From JABWBD01 sp040768665 (GTDB lineage Bacteria > Planctomycetota > Planctomycetia > Pirellulales > Thermoguttaceae), in NCBI GenBank assembly GCA_040768665.1, contig JAXGMN010000016.1, positions 62,001 to 126,000 of the forward strand: a stretch of 64,000 nucleotides of DNA, in the 5' to 3' direction. Shown here one piece after another: positions 34,641-43,637 of the stretch. Both the position numbers and the translations under genes were made by a program. The notes under the pieces were generated by a model. The model ran no database searches and was not told the DNA's origin. It saw only the letters and a list, made by a program, of their open reading frames with translations. The stretch's first letter is position 1, and every line of letters begins with the position of its first letter.

Positions 34641-36269
34641 TCAACCACGAAGGAATTGCCCGCTCACCGTGAGCGGGCGGAACTGCTTGAGAAAGATCAC
34701 CTGCCGCGGCGGTCGTGTCCGCGGCCATCTCCATTCTAGCACCTCGCTCGCTTTCTGCCAGCGAGTCGCCCGGCCGTTTCGTTCGACAAGTCGCCACCGA
34801 GTGCGGGTGCTTGCGCCCGGCGGTGAGTTTGCGGCCGACGGATCGACCGCCGTCGCCGCCGGCTCTCCGCCAGACGCATCGCCTTTGGCCAGCTTCTTTC
34901 GCGACGGTCGCTTCCGCTTCTTCGGCGGCCGCGACACGCGCGTCTTCGTCAGATAGCCCAGCGACTCCAACGCGCGCGAGGTGGCCAGCCGGTCCAGCTC
35001 CGCTTGCTGGTAATGGTTCAGCTCCGCCGCCAGATCGAACCCGAGGTCCGCGGCCGCCCGGATTCGTTCCGCCGCCAGGCATGCCTGAAATTGGCGCCGC
35101 TCGTCTTGCGAAATCGGCCCGCGCACCTGCCAGGCTTCTTCCGGCGACGGCCCCTCGTGGCCCCAGGGGCGACTGAGGGTGTTGGCCAGAGCGAAGCCGT
35201 GCGCCACATCGTCCGACGTCAGGCGAAACGGATGCCCCTCGGCCACGGCGTGCAGATCCGTGTAGGTTGTCAGCACCCCGTTGGACCGTTCCAACTGGCC
35301 GTTGTACTCAGGGTGCGCCGGGGGCGAGAAGAGCTGAGCCACCTCGGCCTCACGCATCGCCTGCTTGGTCACCTCGGCCAGAAAGGCGGAGCCGTTGTCG
35401 TTCTTCAAGACCAACGGCGCGCCGTGCTCGGCGAACAGTCGCCTCAGCACCGGCAGCACATCGTCGGCCGTCTGGCCCCGCACGGGCTGCCACGCCAGTT
35501 GCCGGTGACTGGCCAGATCACGCAACGCAAACAGATAGGGGAAGACCCCGTCGATCGCGTGATTGGGTTCCGTGAAGTCCATGGCCCACACCGTCCCGGG
35601 GCGGTTCCAGGTGAGCCGGAATCCGGTCCGCCGATAACGCTTCCGCCAGACCCGCCGGTAACGCACCAGCAGATCCGCCAGGACGGCGCGTTGGATCTTG
35701 GGGAACACGGCCCGCAGCGCCGGCAGACCCACACTCGGCCCGCTGACGTTCTGGAGGAAACGGACCACCTCGTTCCGCTCGGGCAGTGCGGCCGTCAAGA
35801 CCGGACGTCCCCGCGGCACGGCCTGCAGCGGATCGTCGTCGTCCCGGTTCATCCAGTGCCGCAATGTCCGTGGTGCTACGCCCAACCGTCGCGAGACCTG
35901 CTTCCGCGAGACCTTTCTCGCGGCGGCCTCACGAGCATAGCCGACCGCGCTGCACCGCACTTGATGCTCCCGCCGGCGGCGCTGTCGCTGGGCCTCGTGC
36001 CGGCGGCCCCGGCGCGGGTTGGCTGCTTCGGGAGCGGCGACCGCCGCAGACGCCGCTTGCCCGGCGTTCTCTTCCTCGGCAACCGGCGACGGGCACGCCG
36101 GGAAGTCCTCTTCCACACAACCGTCCTCCTCCGGCAAGTGCTCCTGCGCAAGGCACGCCATCGGTCCCGGGCATGTCGTGCTCGTCGCTGCGCATGAAAA
36201 AGCGACTTCCTCAACACACGCACTTGAGGAAGTCGCCCAGTAAGCGTCGCAAGTTTCGATGGTGGTCAC
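34641..36269 (-). CDS. DDE integrase-core transposase (second of the element)
   Basis: About 542 residues from a GTG at 36269 that overlaps the previous stop (GTGA), deciding the start over a longer frame. The N-terminal third is low-complexity plus an HTH (VSRKQVSRRLGVAPRTLRHWM). The rve core has an intact triad: D in VWAMDFTEP, D in LKNDNGSAF, and E 35 residues later in NGQLERSNG (D35E). The C-terminus is basic (RPPKKRKRPSRKKL). It would cut and join DNA ends during transposition. Confidence 0.87.
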   Translation of the reverse strand: MTTIETCDAYWATSSSACVEEVAFSCAATSTTCPGPMACLAQEHLPEEDGCVEEDFPACPSPVAEEENAGQAASAAVAAPEAANPRRGRRHEAQRQRRRREHQVRCSAVGYAREAAARKVSRKQVSRRLGVAPRTLRHWMNRDDDDPLQAVPRGRPVLTAALPERNEVVRFLQNVSGPSVGLPALRAVFPKIQRAVLADLLVRYRRVWRKRYRRTGFRLTWNRPGTVWAMDFTEPNHAIDGVFPYLFALRDLASHRQLAWQPVRGQTADDVLPVLRRLFAEHGAPLVLKNDNGSAFLAEVTKQAMREAEVAQLFSPPAHPEYNGQLERSNGVLTTYTDLHAVAEGHPFRLTSDDVAHGFALANTLSRPWGHEGPSPEEAWQVRGPISQDERRQFQACLAAERIRAAADLGFDLAAELNHYQQAELDRLATSRALESLGYLTKTRVSRPPKKRKRPSRKKLAKGDASGGEPAATAVDPSAANSPPGASTRTRWRLVERNGRATRWQKASEVLEWRWPRTRPPRQVIFLKQFRPLTVSGQFLRG

Positions 36270-36700
36270 CGCCGACGCTTGCTCTTCTGCCCGGCACGCG
36301 CCGGCGTACTTTTTTGGGGCGGCCGCCGGGCCGCACGACCAAGGTCCGGCAGCACTTCGGCCAACTCGCGCCGCACGTCCGCCACCGTCAACTGCTCGCG
36401 CAGTTCGCGGTTCTCCGCCTCCAAGGCTTCCAGCCGCCGGCGCACGTCCGCCGGTGCCGTCTCCTGCGGCGGGCGGCCCATCCGCCGAGGCTCCAAAAGC
36501 TCCAACGCCTCCTGCAACCAATGGTTCCGCAGGGCGTGGAATCGCGACTCGCAGATCCCCAACCGCGCACACGCTTCGCCGACGGTGATCATGCCTTGCG
36601 CCGCCTCGAGGATCATCGTCAGCCGCAGCTTGGCCAACTCCGACCCTCGGAGATGCTCCACGTGACCGGCCGCCAACGGCGGGCGTCCCTTGCGTCCCAT
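36266..36700 (-). CDS. Helix-turn-helix accessory protein of the element
   Basis: 144 residues from the ATG (MGRKGRPPL) at 36700. The segment LTMILEAAQGMITVGEACARLGICESRFHALRNHW is a helix-turn-helix. A coiled coil (RRRLEALEAENRELREQL) and a basic tail follow. The layout recalls the OrfA DNA-binding subunits of IS3-like elements. It overlaps the downstream transposase by GTGA. It probably recognises the element ends or assists the transposase. Confidence 0.8.
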   Translation of the reverse strand: MGRKGRPPLAAGHVEHLRGSELAKLRLTMILEAAQGMITVGEACARLGICESRFHALRNHWLQEALELLEPRRMGRPPQETAPADVRRRLEALEAENRELREQLTVADVRRELAEVLPDLGRAARRPPQKSTPARAGQKSKRRR

Positions 36701-36716
36701 GAGATCCCTCCTTGAA

Positions 36717-37367
36717 TCAGCCGACGGGAATCGAGGACCCAAAGCCGGAAGGCTCCGCTTTCACTTCCCGATTCGCGGAAGACGACTCGGCTGCCGTGTT
36801 CTCCGGCAGCCCTGGTTCTACCTCCTCGGCCGTTTGCGACGCCAGAGCAGTTTTTCGCAGGGCCTCGGCGGCACGCAGGGCGCGAACCGTCGCCGGTCGG
36901 CGACGCTTCCGCTTCGTGCCGCCGGTCGCCTGCCTTCCGGCCGCTTTCGCCGTTTTCGCCGGCGCGGCGGCTGGCAAGCCGACTGCCCGCTGGGTGGCTC
37001 GCACCAGGGCCGACTGCCGCAGGCACTCCCGCCGCAATCGCTGCACTTCCCGCTCCAGCAACGCCAGGCGTCGCTCCCCGCTGGGCACGCGCCGCCCCTT
37101 GGGCTTGGGCTCGCAAGCCGCCGTCAGCCCGGCCAGCGCCCTGCGTTCCAGCAGGTAATAAGCGTTGACCGAGATGCTCAACAGCACGGCGGCTTCCGGC
37201 GGTGTACGCACGCCGGCCAGCACCTCCAGCACGGCCGCGGCACGCCGCTGCGCCAGTCCGCTGGGTCGTGGCTCGAAAGACGCCCGCGACGGACCGGGCG
37301 CCGCCGGCTTCCCGGCAGGCCGCTTCCCGGAGCCGCCTTTCGTGGCTGCCGAAGAAGGCTTCGTCAT
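36717..37367 (-). CDS. Accessory coiled-coil/HTH protein of the element
   Basis: 216 residues from the ATG at 37367, with AAGGAGG upstream; it overlaps the preceding transposase stop as ATGA. Residues ~45-90 (AQRRAAAVLEVLAGVRTPPEAAVLLSISVNAYYLLERRAL) look like a DNA-binding helix-turn-helix. A coiled coil (ERRLALLEREVQRLRRECLRQ) and a long Ala/Lys/Arg-rich tail follow. No known family is named with confidence. Its place inside the operon argues for an accessory transposition role. Confidence 0.75.
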   Translation of the reverse strand: MTKPSSAATKGGSGKRPAGKPAAPGPSRASFEPRPSGLAQRRAAAVLEVLAGVRTPPEAAVLLSISVNAYYLLERRALAGLTAACEPKPKGRRVPSGERRLALLEREVQRLRRECLRQSALVRATQRAVGLPAAAPAKTAKAAGRQATGGTKRKRRRPATVRALRAAEALRKTALASQTAEEVEPGLPENTAAESSSANREVKAEPSGFGSSIPVG

Positions 37368-39175
37368 GGCTGACCTCCTTCCGCCGGCTCCGACTCGCCC
37401 CCGGACTCCCGCTTGCCTTCGGACTCCGCCTCGCCCCCTTGTTCCTCCGGCTGCTGGATGCCATGGCTCAGCCGTTCCAGATCCACAGCGGTCTGGCCGG
37501 GCAAAAGCGGCGGCTGGCAGGCCGGTTCGCCCGCGGCCTGCGGCAGTGAGCCCTCCGGACACACCGGCCCAGGGGTCGTTTCGTCCTTGCCGCCGCCGGC
37601 TTCCGGCGGTGTTTCGCCCGCCGATCCGCCCGAGGTCAGTTCGATCTCCTCGCGTGGCCGCCCCTGGCGGGTGAGCACCAGTCGTTCGCCTTCCGCGTGC
37701 ACGCTGAACGTCTGCCCGGCCACCTGACCGGTGACGTAAAACGGCCGCGGCGGCTTGCCGTGGCGTGCCAACTCCAGGGCATTGGCGGCCACACGCGCTT
37801 TCAAGGTCCGCAACACATCCGTCGCCGCCCCGAAGAACCGATCCGCCGGCACCAAGCCATCCAGTCCCTGATGCGCCCGTTGGAAGTTGTAGTAGTCGAT
37901 GAACTGCCCGATCCTCGCGCGTGCGTCGGCCAGGTCCACGAACACGGCCGCCGCCAAAAACTCCCGCCACAGCGTACCCCAAAACCGTTCGATCTTCCCC
38001 AGCGTCTGCGGCCGTTTGGGACGCGCGACGATCTGCCGGATGCCACGCTGCTCCAGACGCTTGGTGAACTGGCTCTTGCCGCGCCAGGTGACATACTGCG
38101 GGCCGTTGTCGGTAAGGATCTCTTCCGGCGGGCCGTAGCCGGCGATCCCCGCTTCCAGCACCTCCAACACCAGGGCTGTCGAGGCGCTGGCGTGCAATCC
38201 ATAGCAGACGATATAGCGGCTGTGGTCGTCCATGAACGCAACCAGGTGGACGCGGCGGTTCTGCCGCTTCAGCACGAACGTGAACAGGTCGGTCTGCCAG
38301 AGCTGGTTGGGCTTGGCCCGCTCGAAGCGCCGCGGCTTGTCGGGGTGGGGGCGGGTCGCCTCCTCGACCGACTCATAGCCGGCTTCGCGCAGCACGTGAG
38401 CAACCGCCGAAGCGCTGGCCGGCAGGGCCGGCCCACGCACGAGCATATCACTGATCCGCTGACAGCCCCATTCCGGATGCTGCTGTTTGAGCATGAGGAT
38501 AGTCCGCTTGGTGAGGTCCGGCAGGCGGCTTCCCGCGCGGGCGCCGCGGACTTCGTCCATCAGTCCGGCGGGCCCCTGCTGCTCGAAGAGTTGGTTCCAC
38601 TTGTAGAGCGTATGCTTGGAGATATTCACCAGGGCGGAAAAATCCTTGGCCGGCAGTCCGCTGCGTCGCCAGGTGTCCAGGAGCAAGAGCCGCTGCTGGG
38701 GATTGAACGCCTGCCGCTTGGCATCTTCGGGCAGGCTCAAGCGTTTCCCCTTGGACCGCCTGCGCTTTGGGGTGCCAGGCAGCAGGCAATCCTCCCAGAT
38801 CGGATCATCCTCGCAGAGCGGGCCACCCGCGTTTTGATCCTCGGGCGTCTGCTGCGTGTTCGCGTTCCGGGACGAGCCGTGCTGGGGATCCTGACCGGCA
38901 TCGCAGCGCTGCGGTTCCGCAGGGGATGCGGTAGGCGTGATGCTGGTCGTCGCGGTCACGACCGCGTTGGCACCTTGGCTGTTGTGAGCCGGGTCCTGTC
39001 CGGCGGAGACATCCTCTCGGGCAGACGGTTCGCCAGAACGCGAGGCATCGTCGCATCTGCCTGGCTGGGGTGTCGTCAAGCTGCCGTTGCCGTCTGGTTG
39101 TTGCGGTGCTGTGGATGGGACGTCCGGTTGAACGCGTTCGAACGTCGAATCCTGATTGGAAAACTGGGAAGACAT
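37364..39175 (-). CDS. IS481-like DDE transposase (first of the element)
   Basis: 603 residues from the ATG at 39175, with AAAGGAGAG upstream. After a disordered Gln/Pro-rich N-terminus, residues ~155-215 form an HTH (RLLLLDTWRRSGLPAKDFSALVNISKHTLYKW). The rve core contains WQTDLFTFVLK (D), EEILTDNGPQY (D) and LGKIERFWGTL (E, 39 residues later). YYNFQRAHQGLDGLVPADRFF is the usual IS481-like end of the domain. The ~150-residue C-terminal extension is unusual. It is the first gene of the four-gene operon. Confidence 0.9.
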   Translation of the reverse strand: MSSQFSNQDSTFERVQPDVPSTAPQQPDGNGSLTTPQPGRCDDASRSGEPSAREDVSAGQDPAHNSQGANAVVTATTSITPTASPAEPQRCDAGQDPQHGSSRNANTQQTPEDQNAGGPLCEDDPIWEDCLLPGTPKRRRSKGKRLSLPEDAKRQAFNPQQRLLLLDTWRRSGLPAKDFSALVNISKHTLYKWNQLFEQQGPAGLMDEVRGARAGSRLPDLTKRTILMLKQQHPEWGCQRISDMLVRGPALPASASAVAHVLREAGYESVEEATRPHPDKPRRFERAKPNQLWQTDLFTFVLKRQNRRVHLVAFMDDHSRYIVCYGLHASASTALVLEVLEAGIAGYGPPEEILTDNGPQYVTWRGKSQFTKRLEQRGIRQIVARPKRPQTLGKIERFWGTLWREFLAAAVFVDLADARARIGQFIDYYNFQRAHQGLDGLVPADRFFGAATDVLRTLKARVAANALELARHGKPPRPFYVTGQVAGQTFSVHAEGERLVLTRQGRPREEIELTSGGSAGETPPEAGGGKDETTPGPVCPEGSLPQAAGEPACQPPLLPGQTAVDLERLSHGIQQPEEQGGEAESEGKRESGGESEPAEGGQP

Positions 39176-39379
39176 GCCACTCTCCTTTCGGCGGCCAAGC
39201 CGCCAAAACCGAGAAGGCATTTACTCCACCCCATTCCACTCCAAAAACGGCATACTTTTTCGAAAAGTCGACAATGGTCGCAAAGATTCCGCGCATCGTT
39301 CAGAACGGGGACCGGCCTTGCAAGTCTGAGGTGATGAAACGGGGACTGGCTCCGCAAGATCTCGCATCTTCGTTCCCAT
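39176..39379. other. Element right end and adjacent sequence
   Basis: Contains the right terminal inverted repeat of the mobile element (to 39302) and the left half of palindrome 39331-39421. No gene is seen. Confidence 0.6.
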
Positions 39380-39421
39380 TCACCCGCGATTGCTTGCGCT
39401 GCCTGTCCCCGTTTTCATCAC
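39331..39421. repeat. GGGGACTGGCTCC palindrome, copy 1
   Basis: Left arm 39331-39358 contains GGGGACTGGCTCCGCAAG. Right arm 39393-39421 contains CTTGCGCTGCCTGTCCCC. The arms pair except for two T-T positions and one C-T position. It overlaps the last codons of the LRR gene on the minus strand. Confidence 0.85.
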
Positions 39422-40555
39422 ACCAGTATAGACGCGCAGAGCGCCCGGCATGCTCTCGCGGAAGCGCTCGGCCGATTCCGCCGAAACGCCGGTGCCTTCC
39501 AGGTGAAGTGTCTCCAGTCTCCGCAGCTTCCTCAAGTGCTCCAGGCCCGCGTTGGTGATGGCGGTGTCCTCGAGATGCAAGAGCGTGAGGTCTTCGAGGT
39601 GCGCCAGGCGCGCAAGGCCGGCGTCGGTGATCCCGGTCCCGTTGAGATAGAGCCATTGGAGGTCGGAAAACGGTTCGAGCACCCACAAGTCGTCGTCGTA
39701 AACGCGAAGCCTGGAGAGGTCCAACGACGTTACAGCGTCCTCATCGGACCAGCGAACGCAGCCGGCGGTCCGTAAGGCGTCGGGCAGGTCCCGCCCCTGC
39801 ACCTCGACGAACAGGTGGAGCACCGCGGCGAGGCTGCAATCGGCGCCCTCGAGATGGAGCGACTCGAGCCGCGTCAGCTTTTCGAGAGCGGCCAGTCCGG
39901 CATCGTCGACGCGAGTGTTGCGCATCGAAAGGACCCGCAGGTTCGTCAATCCGGCCAGGTGCCGCACTCCGGCGGCGGTGATCTGCGTTTGATCAAGCCA
40001 GAGCTTCTCGAGCTTCCGCAGTCCGGCCAGGTGCTTGAGTCCCGAATCGGTGATGGCCGTCTCGTTCAGCCAAAGCCAGCGCAATTCGGCGAGGCCCTCA
40101 AGATGCTCGAGCCCGGCATCGGTGATCTCGGTGTCGGTGAGAATCAACCACTCGAGCTTCGGGAGCGATTCGAGTGCCGACAGATCGTCATTCGTGACGG
40201 CGATGCCGTGATCGGGGAAGAACTCGCCGCCGGGAAAGCCTTCAATCGGCCGTCCTCCGGCGAAGGTTACCCCGTCGACCGTGCCCAGGAAATCGATGCC
40301 GAGGAACGTTCGCACCCAGCGAGGCCCCGCCGGCCGACTTCCGGCAAAGGAGCCGTCGGGCGCGTAGTGCGAGTCGTAGAACGACCAACCGCCGAGCCGC
40401 CGGATCACGTGGACCGCGTCGGCCTGTGCTCCGGCCCGCTCGCGCTGGCCTGCGTACCAGACGCTTACAACGAGGAAGATCGCGGCGAAGGCGCCCAGGC
40501 AGGGCAACCGCCACGAGCGCCAAAAAGGACGGCGGCGGCTGGCTGAATCGGACAT
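39380..40555 (-). CDS. Leucine-rich-repeat protein with N-terminal membrane anchor
   Basis: 391 residues. A basic start and hydrophobic helix (LPCLGAFAAIFLVVSVWYAG) anchor it in the membrane. Two blocks of LRRs follow, each ~24 residues with the pattern L.WL.L..T.ITDAGLEHL..L..L. They are separated by a 50-residue insert (residues ~240-290) that lacks the pattern. LRRs of this kind mediate protein contacts. The C-terminal twelve residues (MKTGTGSASNRG) come from the palindromic repeat at 39331-39421, so the original stop was probably replaced. Confidence 0.85.
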   Translation of the reverse strand: MSDSASRRRPFWRSWRLPCLGAFAAIFLVVSVWYAGQRERAGAQADAVHVIRRLGGWSFYDSHYAPDGSFAGSRPAGPRWVRTFLGIDFLGTVDGVTFAGGRPIEGFPGGEFFPDHGIAVTNDDLSALESLPKLEWLILTDTEITDAGLEHLEGLAELRWLWLNETAITDSGLKHLAGLRKLEKLWLDQTQITAAGVRHLAGLTNLRVLSMRNTRVDDAGLAALEKLTRLESLHLEGADCSLAAVLHLFVEVQGRDLPDALRTAGCVRWSDEDAVTSLDLSRLRVYDDDLWVLEPFSDLQWLYLNGTGITDAGLARLAHLEDLTLLHLEDTAITNAGLEHLRKLRRLETLHLEGTGVSAESAERFRESMPGALRVYTGVMKTGTGSASNRG

Positions 40556-40958
40556 CGGGAATGTCTTGGGGAGAGTGGCAAACGTCGGGATGACACAGTC
40601 CAGGTTTTTTCATTGTAACCGTTCACGCCCCCGGCCGGGGACCGGCCCATTTTTCGGCCAGCGGGCGCGGCCTGGCCGCAGAACGTTGGCCGACAACAGG
40701 GACCTTTCCCCCTCTCTTCCACCCCGTGAACGGTTACCCGCCCCGACCCGGTGTGAGACAATTCCCGAATTCCGGGAAATGGCGACGGCATACGAATACC
40801 TCCGCTATGCCTGACGCTCCTCCAGCCACGTCGCAACCTCCTCGCGGGTCAGGCACTGAGGAAGCTGTTGATCCCCCGTTGAACGGCGGCTTCGGCCGCC
40901 TTACAATCGAATTGCTGGAACTCTCCGCTCGGGCAGTCTCGTCAGGAGTTCTCCTCCC
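40556..40958. other. Intergenic region with a long-range inverted repeat
   Basis: Holds the inverted repeat at 40616-40737. Just right of it (about 40738-40770) a stretch resembles bases 41506-41535 of the next gene (GTGTGAGACAATTCC shared), so it may be a fragment of a Uma2 relative. Confidence 0.5.
40616..40737. repeat. GTAACCGTTCACG inverted repeat
   Basis: GTAACCGTTCACG at 40616-40628 and its perfect complement CGTGAACGGTTAC at 40725-40737 enclose ~96 bp rich in GGCC motifs that could fold further. It is a REP-like or MITE-like element distinct from the other families in the window. Confidence 0.75.
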
Positions 40959-41639
40959 ATGACTACGGTTACTCCCAATTCACCCGCACCGCCTCAGCAT
41001 GGGACCGTTGCCGACTTGCTCCGGGGCATTGGCGGCGTGCCGCCGGCGCGCGTTCTTATGGTTCCGGCCCCAGGCACGGCAACGGAACAGGATATCTTCA
41101 AGGTCGAGGCCCGGACCGGACGTCTCTGCGAGTTGGTCGACGGGGTGCTTGTGGAGAAAGTGATGGGTTCCTATGAATCGGCGGTAGCCGCTGCTCTGAT
41201 CTATTTCTTCAAATCTTATCTCCGCCGACATCCCCATGGCGTAGTGCTGGCTCCCGACGGACCACTACGGATCTTGCCGCGGCGAATCCGACTGCCGGAC
41301 GTGGCCTTCGTGAGCCGGCAGCGCCTCGGCGCTCACCGCCTGGCCAAGCACCGTGTCCTGCCCGTAGCGCCGGACCTTGCCGTGGAGGTGCTCTCCAAGG
41401 GGAATACCGAGTCGGAGATGAAAACGAAACTCCATGAGTATTTCGAGGCGGGCGTGCGACTGGTGTGGTACATCGACGCGCGTACCGGCACGGCCAGATC
41501 GTATACCGCCCCGACGCAGTGTGAGACAATTCCACAACACGGCCGTCTGACGGGAGGCGATGTATTGCCCGGCTTTGAGCTTTCCCTGCGTGAGTTGTTC
41601 GCGGAAGCCGAAGGCAATCCGGAAGGGATCAAGGAGTAA
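40959..41639 (+). CDS. Uma2 family protein (PD-(D/E)XK-like)
   Basis: 226 residues. Uma2 hallmarks are GRLCELVDGVLVEKVMGSYES, RLPDVAFVSRQRL, APDLAVEVLSKGNTESEMKTKLHEYFEAGVRLVWYIDA and VLPGFELSLRELF. The P-D-(x)n-E-x-L core suggests a restriction-endonuclease fold, although the cellular role of Uma2 proteins is unknown. The ATG is preceded by CAGGAG at a long spacing. A second intact Uma2 gene lies at 42876. Confidence 0.9.
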   Translation: MTTVTPNSPAPPQHGTVADLLRGIGGVPPARVLMVPAPGTATEQDIFKVEARTGRLCELVDGVLVEKVMGSYESAVAAALIYFFKSYLRRHPHGVVLAPDGPLRILPRRIRLPDVAFVSRQRLGAHRLAKHRVLPVAPDLAVEVLSKGNTESEMKTKLHEYFEAGVRLVWYIDARTGTARSYTAPTQCETIPQHGRLTGGDVLPGFELSLRELFAEAEGNPEGIKE

Positions 41640-41762
41640 GCCTGGTCTGATGAAAAAGGAACTGGCTCCGCAACCGGTCGGGGGAAACCAATCGTGGCGC
41701 GCGCCAGCCCACTTTGTGGCAAGATGTCTCCACATGCGTGCGAGTCATTTCCCCACGCCCTC

Positions 41763-42077
41763 CTACAGCATCTCCTCAAGCAACCTGAGTTCGTTGGGCA
41801 GTGGATCCTGCCAGCACCACTCCGGCCGCAGATAGAAACCGGGCAGAGCCTGGCTGTGGGCTGATAAAAACTTGATAAAAACGGGGACAGGCACCGCAAC
41901 TAATAGCGGTTTAGCCAGAGCGACCACACAAGATGTTGCGGAGCCAGTCCCCGTTTTTATCAGCCCAGCCCGGCTGTGCATAAACGACGTCTTGCTCGTC
42001 GTGGACATGGCCTTGCCTTTCCACGGGATCACGGTCTTCGCGCGTCTCAAAAGCAGGCTTGTGCGTTGCGCACCCAA
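41763..42077 (-). pseudogene. Possible Uma2-like remnant split by a palindrome
   Basis: The frame ends with LPGFYLRPEWCWQDPLPNELRLLEEML, which resembles the C-terminus of some Uma2 proteins (LPGF.LRVEWLWQ.PLP..L). Upstream it is interrupted by the palindrome at 41861-41963, which supplies the residues KTGTGSAT. The remaining N-terminal part does not match Uma2, so only the 3' end seems to be preserved. Confidence 0.4.
41861..41963. repeat. GGGGACAGGCACC palindrome, copy 2
   Basis: Left: TTGATAAAAACGGGGACAGG then CACCGCAAC. Right: GTTGCGGAGCCAGTCCCC then GTTTTTATCAG. The arms pair with A-A mismatches at the two conserved positions. The left end has a short internal duplication (CTGATAAAAACTTGATAAAA). 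Confidence 0.85.
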
Positions 42078-42875
42078 TCGAGGTATCGGGAGCGCTGCCT
42101 CTCAGATTCGTTCGACAGCGCAACTTCCCAAAGCCCCATGGCCCCAGGCCGGTGGAAGGAGGGTTTGGCGACTACGACGCGGTACCTCCCTCTAGTTTCC
42201 AAACCCTCTCTTCCACCGGCACGGGGCCGGGTGGGGATAATCTCTGATAGTGTAAGCACTTGTGTCCCGTACCGTCCGCGAAGCGGCACTGCACAGCTAG
42301 TGTAGCACCAACCATCTTCGTCCTCAAGAATCGTAACAGAAAGCCCCGCCAACTTACGACAGGCTTATCCCGTGCAGCCCAATCTCAAAAAACTTCGGCT
42401 CTTGGCCGGAAATGTCCCTTGACTCATCACACCGCAATGGTATACTGATGATCAGATTTTGAACGAATACACACTTTCCCCCGGCCGGGCTTCCCGGACC
42501 TGCACGTTCTTTGGCAACTTGGTTTACGAATCCAACCGCCTGGCGGCTGCGGCCTGCGCGAGCCTGCCGCGTCCACGGCGCGGGGCAGAGTACAACGAAT
42601 GAGCACCTTTCCCCCCAAAAGCGCGTGGCCGCCAAATGCCCTCGGATTTGAGAAATCGCGATCTTGGGCACCACACCCGCCGGCACGATCCACGACCAGG
42701 TGCGGTAACGATTCGGCCTCCCGATTCGAGATGCCGCTCAGGCGCGTATCAGCCCGGCGGATTCCCTACTGCTCCAGCGACTGCCAAGGGCTACAATATC
42801 AGGTAGACGCTCTGCAACCGCAAGGTTCCGGTAACGCATGAGGCCCAACAGCCAGACTCCTGACAGGTGTACGAG

Positions 42876-43553
42876 ATGGCTACTTGCGTCGCGCTTGACG
42901 AAGAATTCGAAGTCCGGTTCGTCGCTTCTCTGGACGAATTCCGCGTCTGGGCCCACGGCGACGATTTCCCCGAACGCGCTCGCATCGACTACATCGCCGG
43001 TCGCATCGAGGTCGACATGACACCTGAGGATTACTATTCGCATGGCGGCGTGAAGGTTGAAGTCATCGGCGTCCTGAGAAACCTGGTCAAGTCAAACGAC
43101 CTCGGCGACCTGCGAGCTGATCGCACCCGCATATCGAGCCCCGAAGCCGATCTCTCCGCCGAGCCCGACGTCGTATTCCTTTCGTACCAGACGCTCGACA
43201 GTGGGCGGGCCAGGCTTGTCCCGAAGGCGACCGGTGAGCCCGACCGCTTCGTGGAAATCGAAGGCTCGGCGGACATGGTCGTCGAGATCGTCAGCGATCG
43301 CTCGGAGAAGAAGGATACCGTGCGGCTTCCGGCGGCGTACTGGCACGCCGGGGTGACCGAGTACTGGCTGATCGACGCTCGCGCCGAAGAGTTGGTCTTC
43401 CGCATCCAGCGGCGAGGCAGTTCCGGCTATGAACCGGTGCCCGCCGACGCCGAGGGCTTCCAGTGGTCCGGAGTTTTCCAACGTGCGTTCCGCTTGAACC
43501 GCCGACGCGACCGCCGAGGCGGCTGGGCGTTCGATCTGGAAGACAAACCGTAA
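42876..43553 (+). CDS. Uma2 family protein
   Basis: 225 residues from the ATG at 42876; a GTG three codons upstream is possible. The motifs are FPERARIDYIAGRIEVDMTPEDYYSHG, SAEPDVVFLSYQTL, DMVVEIVSDRSEKKDTVRLPAAYWHAGVTEYWLIDAR. The D...E-x-V core of the Uma2 nuclease-like fold is present. It is only distantly similar to the gene at 40959. The function of the family is unknown; copies are often expanded in this phylum. Confidence 0.9.
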   Translation: MATCVALDEEFEVRFVASLDEFRVWAHGDDFPERARIDYIAGRIEVDMTPEDYYSHGGVKVEVIGVLRNLVKSNDLGDLRADRTRISSPEADLSAEPDVVFLSYQTLDSGRARLVPKATGEPDRFVEIEGSADMVVEIVSDRSEKKDTVRLPAAYWHAGVTEYWLIDARAEELVFRIQRRGSSGYEPVPADAEGFQWSGVFQRAFRLNRRRDRRGGWAFDLEDKP

Positions 43554-43637
43554 CGGCTGCATCCGACCAGCCAGGCTGGTAAGTGCGTCTGAGCCAGCCC
43601 TGCGACAACCCACGGCCGAAACGACCGGATCACCCTC

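Larger units (their letters stand above)
34580..39302 (-). mobile_element. 4.7-kb transposable element with two DDE transposases
   Basis: Ends are inferred from matching termini: TG at 34580 and its complement CA at 39302, with CGCGRAATCTTTGC 9 bp inside each end (34589-34602; 39293-39280 inverted). A second inverted pair, AGTAAATG(G)CCTTCTC, lies further in (about 34627 and 39228). The left end breaks the last REP spacer of the tandem array after GTTGAC. No target duplication was seen. The element contains four genes, all on the minus strand. Confidence 0.8.
41640..42875. other. Decayed region between two Uma2 genes
   Basis: Contains a single arm of the GGGGACTGG palindrome (41646-41673), a complete palindrome (41861-41963) and an apparent remnant gene on the minus strand. 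Small open frames from 42047 to 42840 have no recognisable homology. Confidence 0.5.

Noticed and set aside
34641..36572. 643-residue version of the second transposase
   Set aside because: The first ~101 residues overlap the HTH gene in another frame. The GTG at 36269 overlaps the HTH stop by four bases and is a better start.
36717..37982. Full-length 421-residue frame on the minus strand
   Set aside because: Only the part from 37367 is real; upstream it is out of frame with the first transposase and has shadow composition.
34574..39310. Target-site duplication of the mobile element
   Set aside because: GTTGAC on the left and GAACGG on the right do not match; no duplication could be supported.
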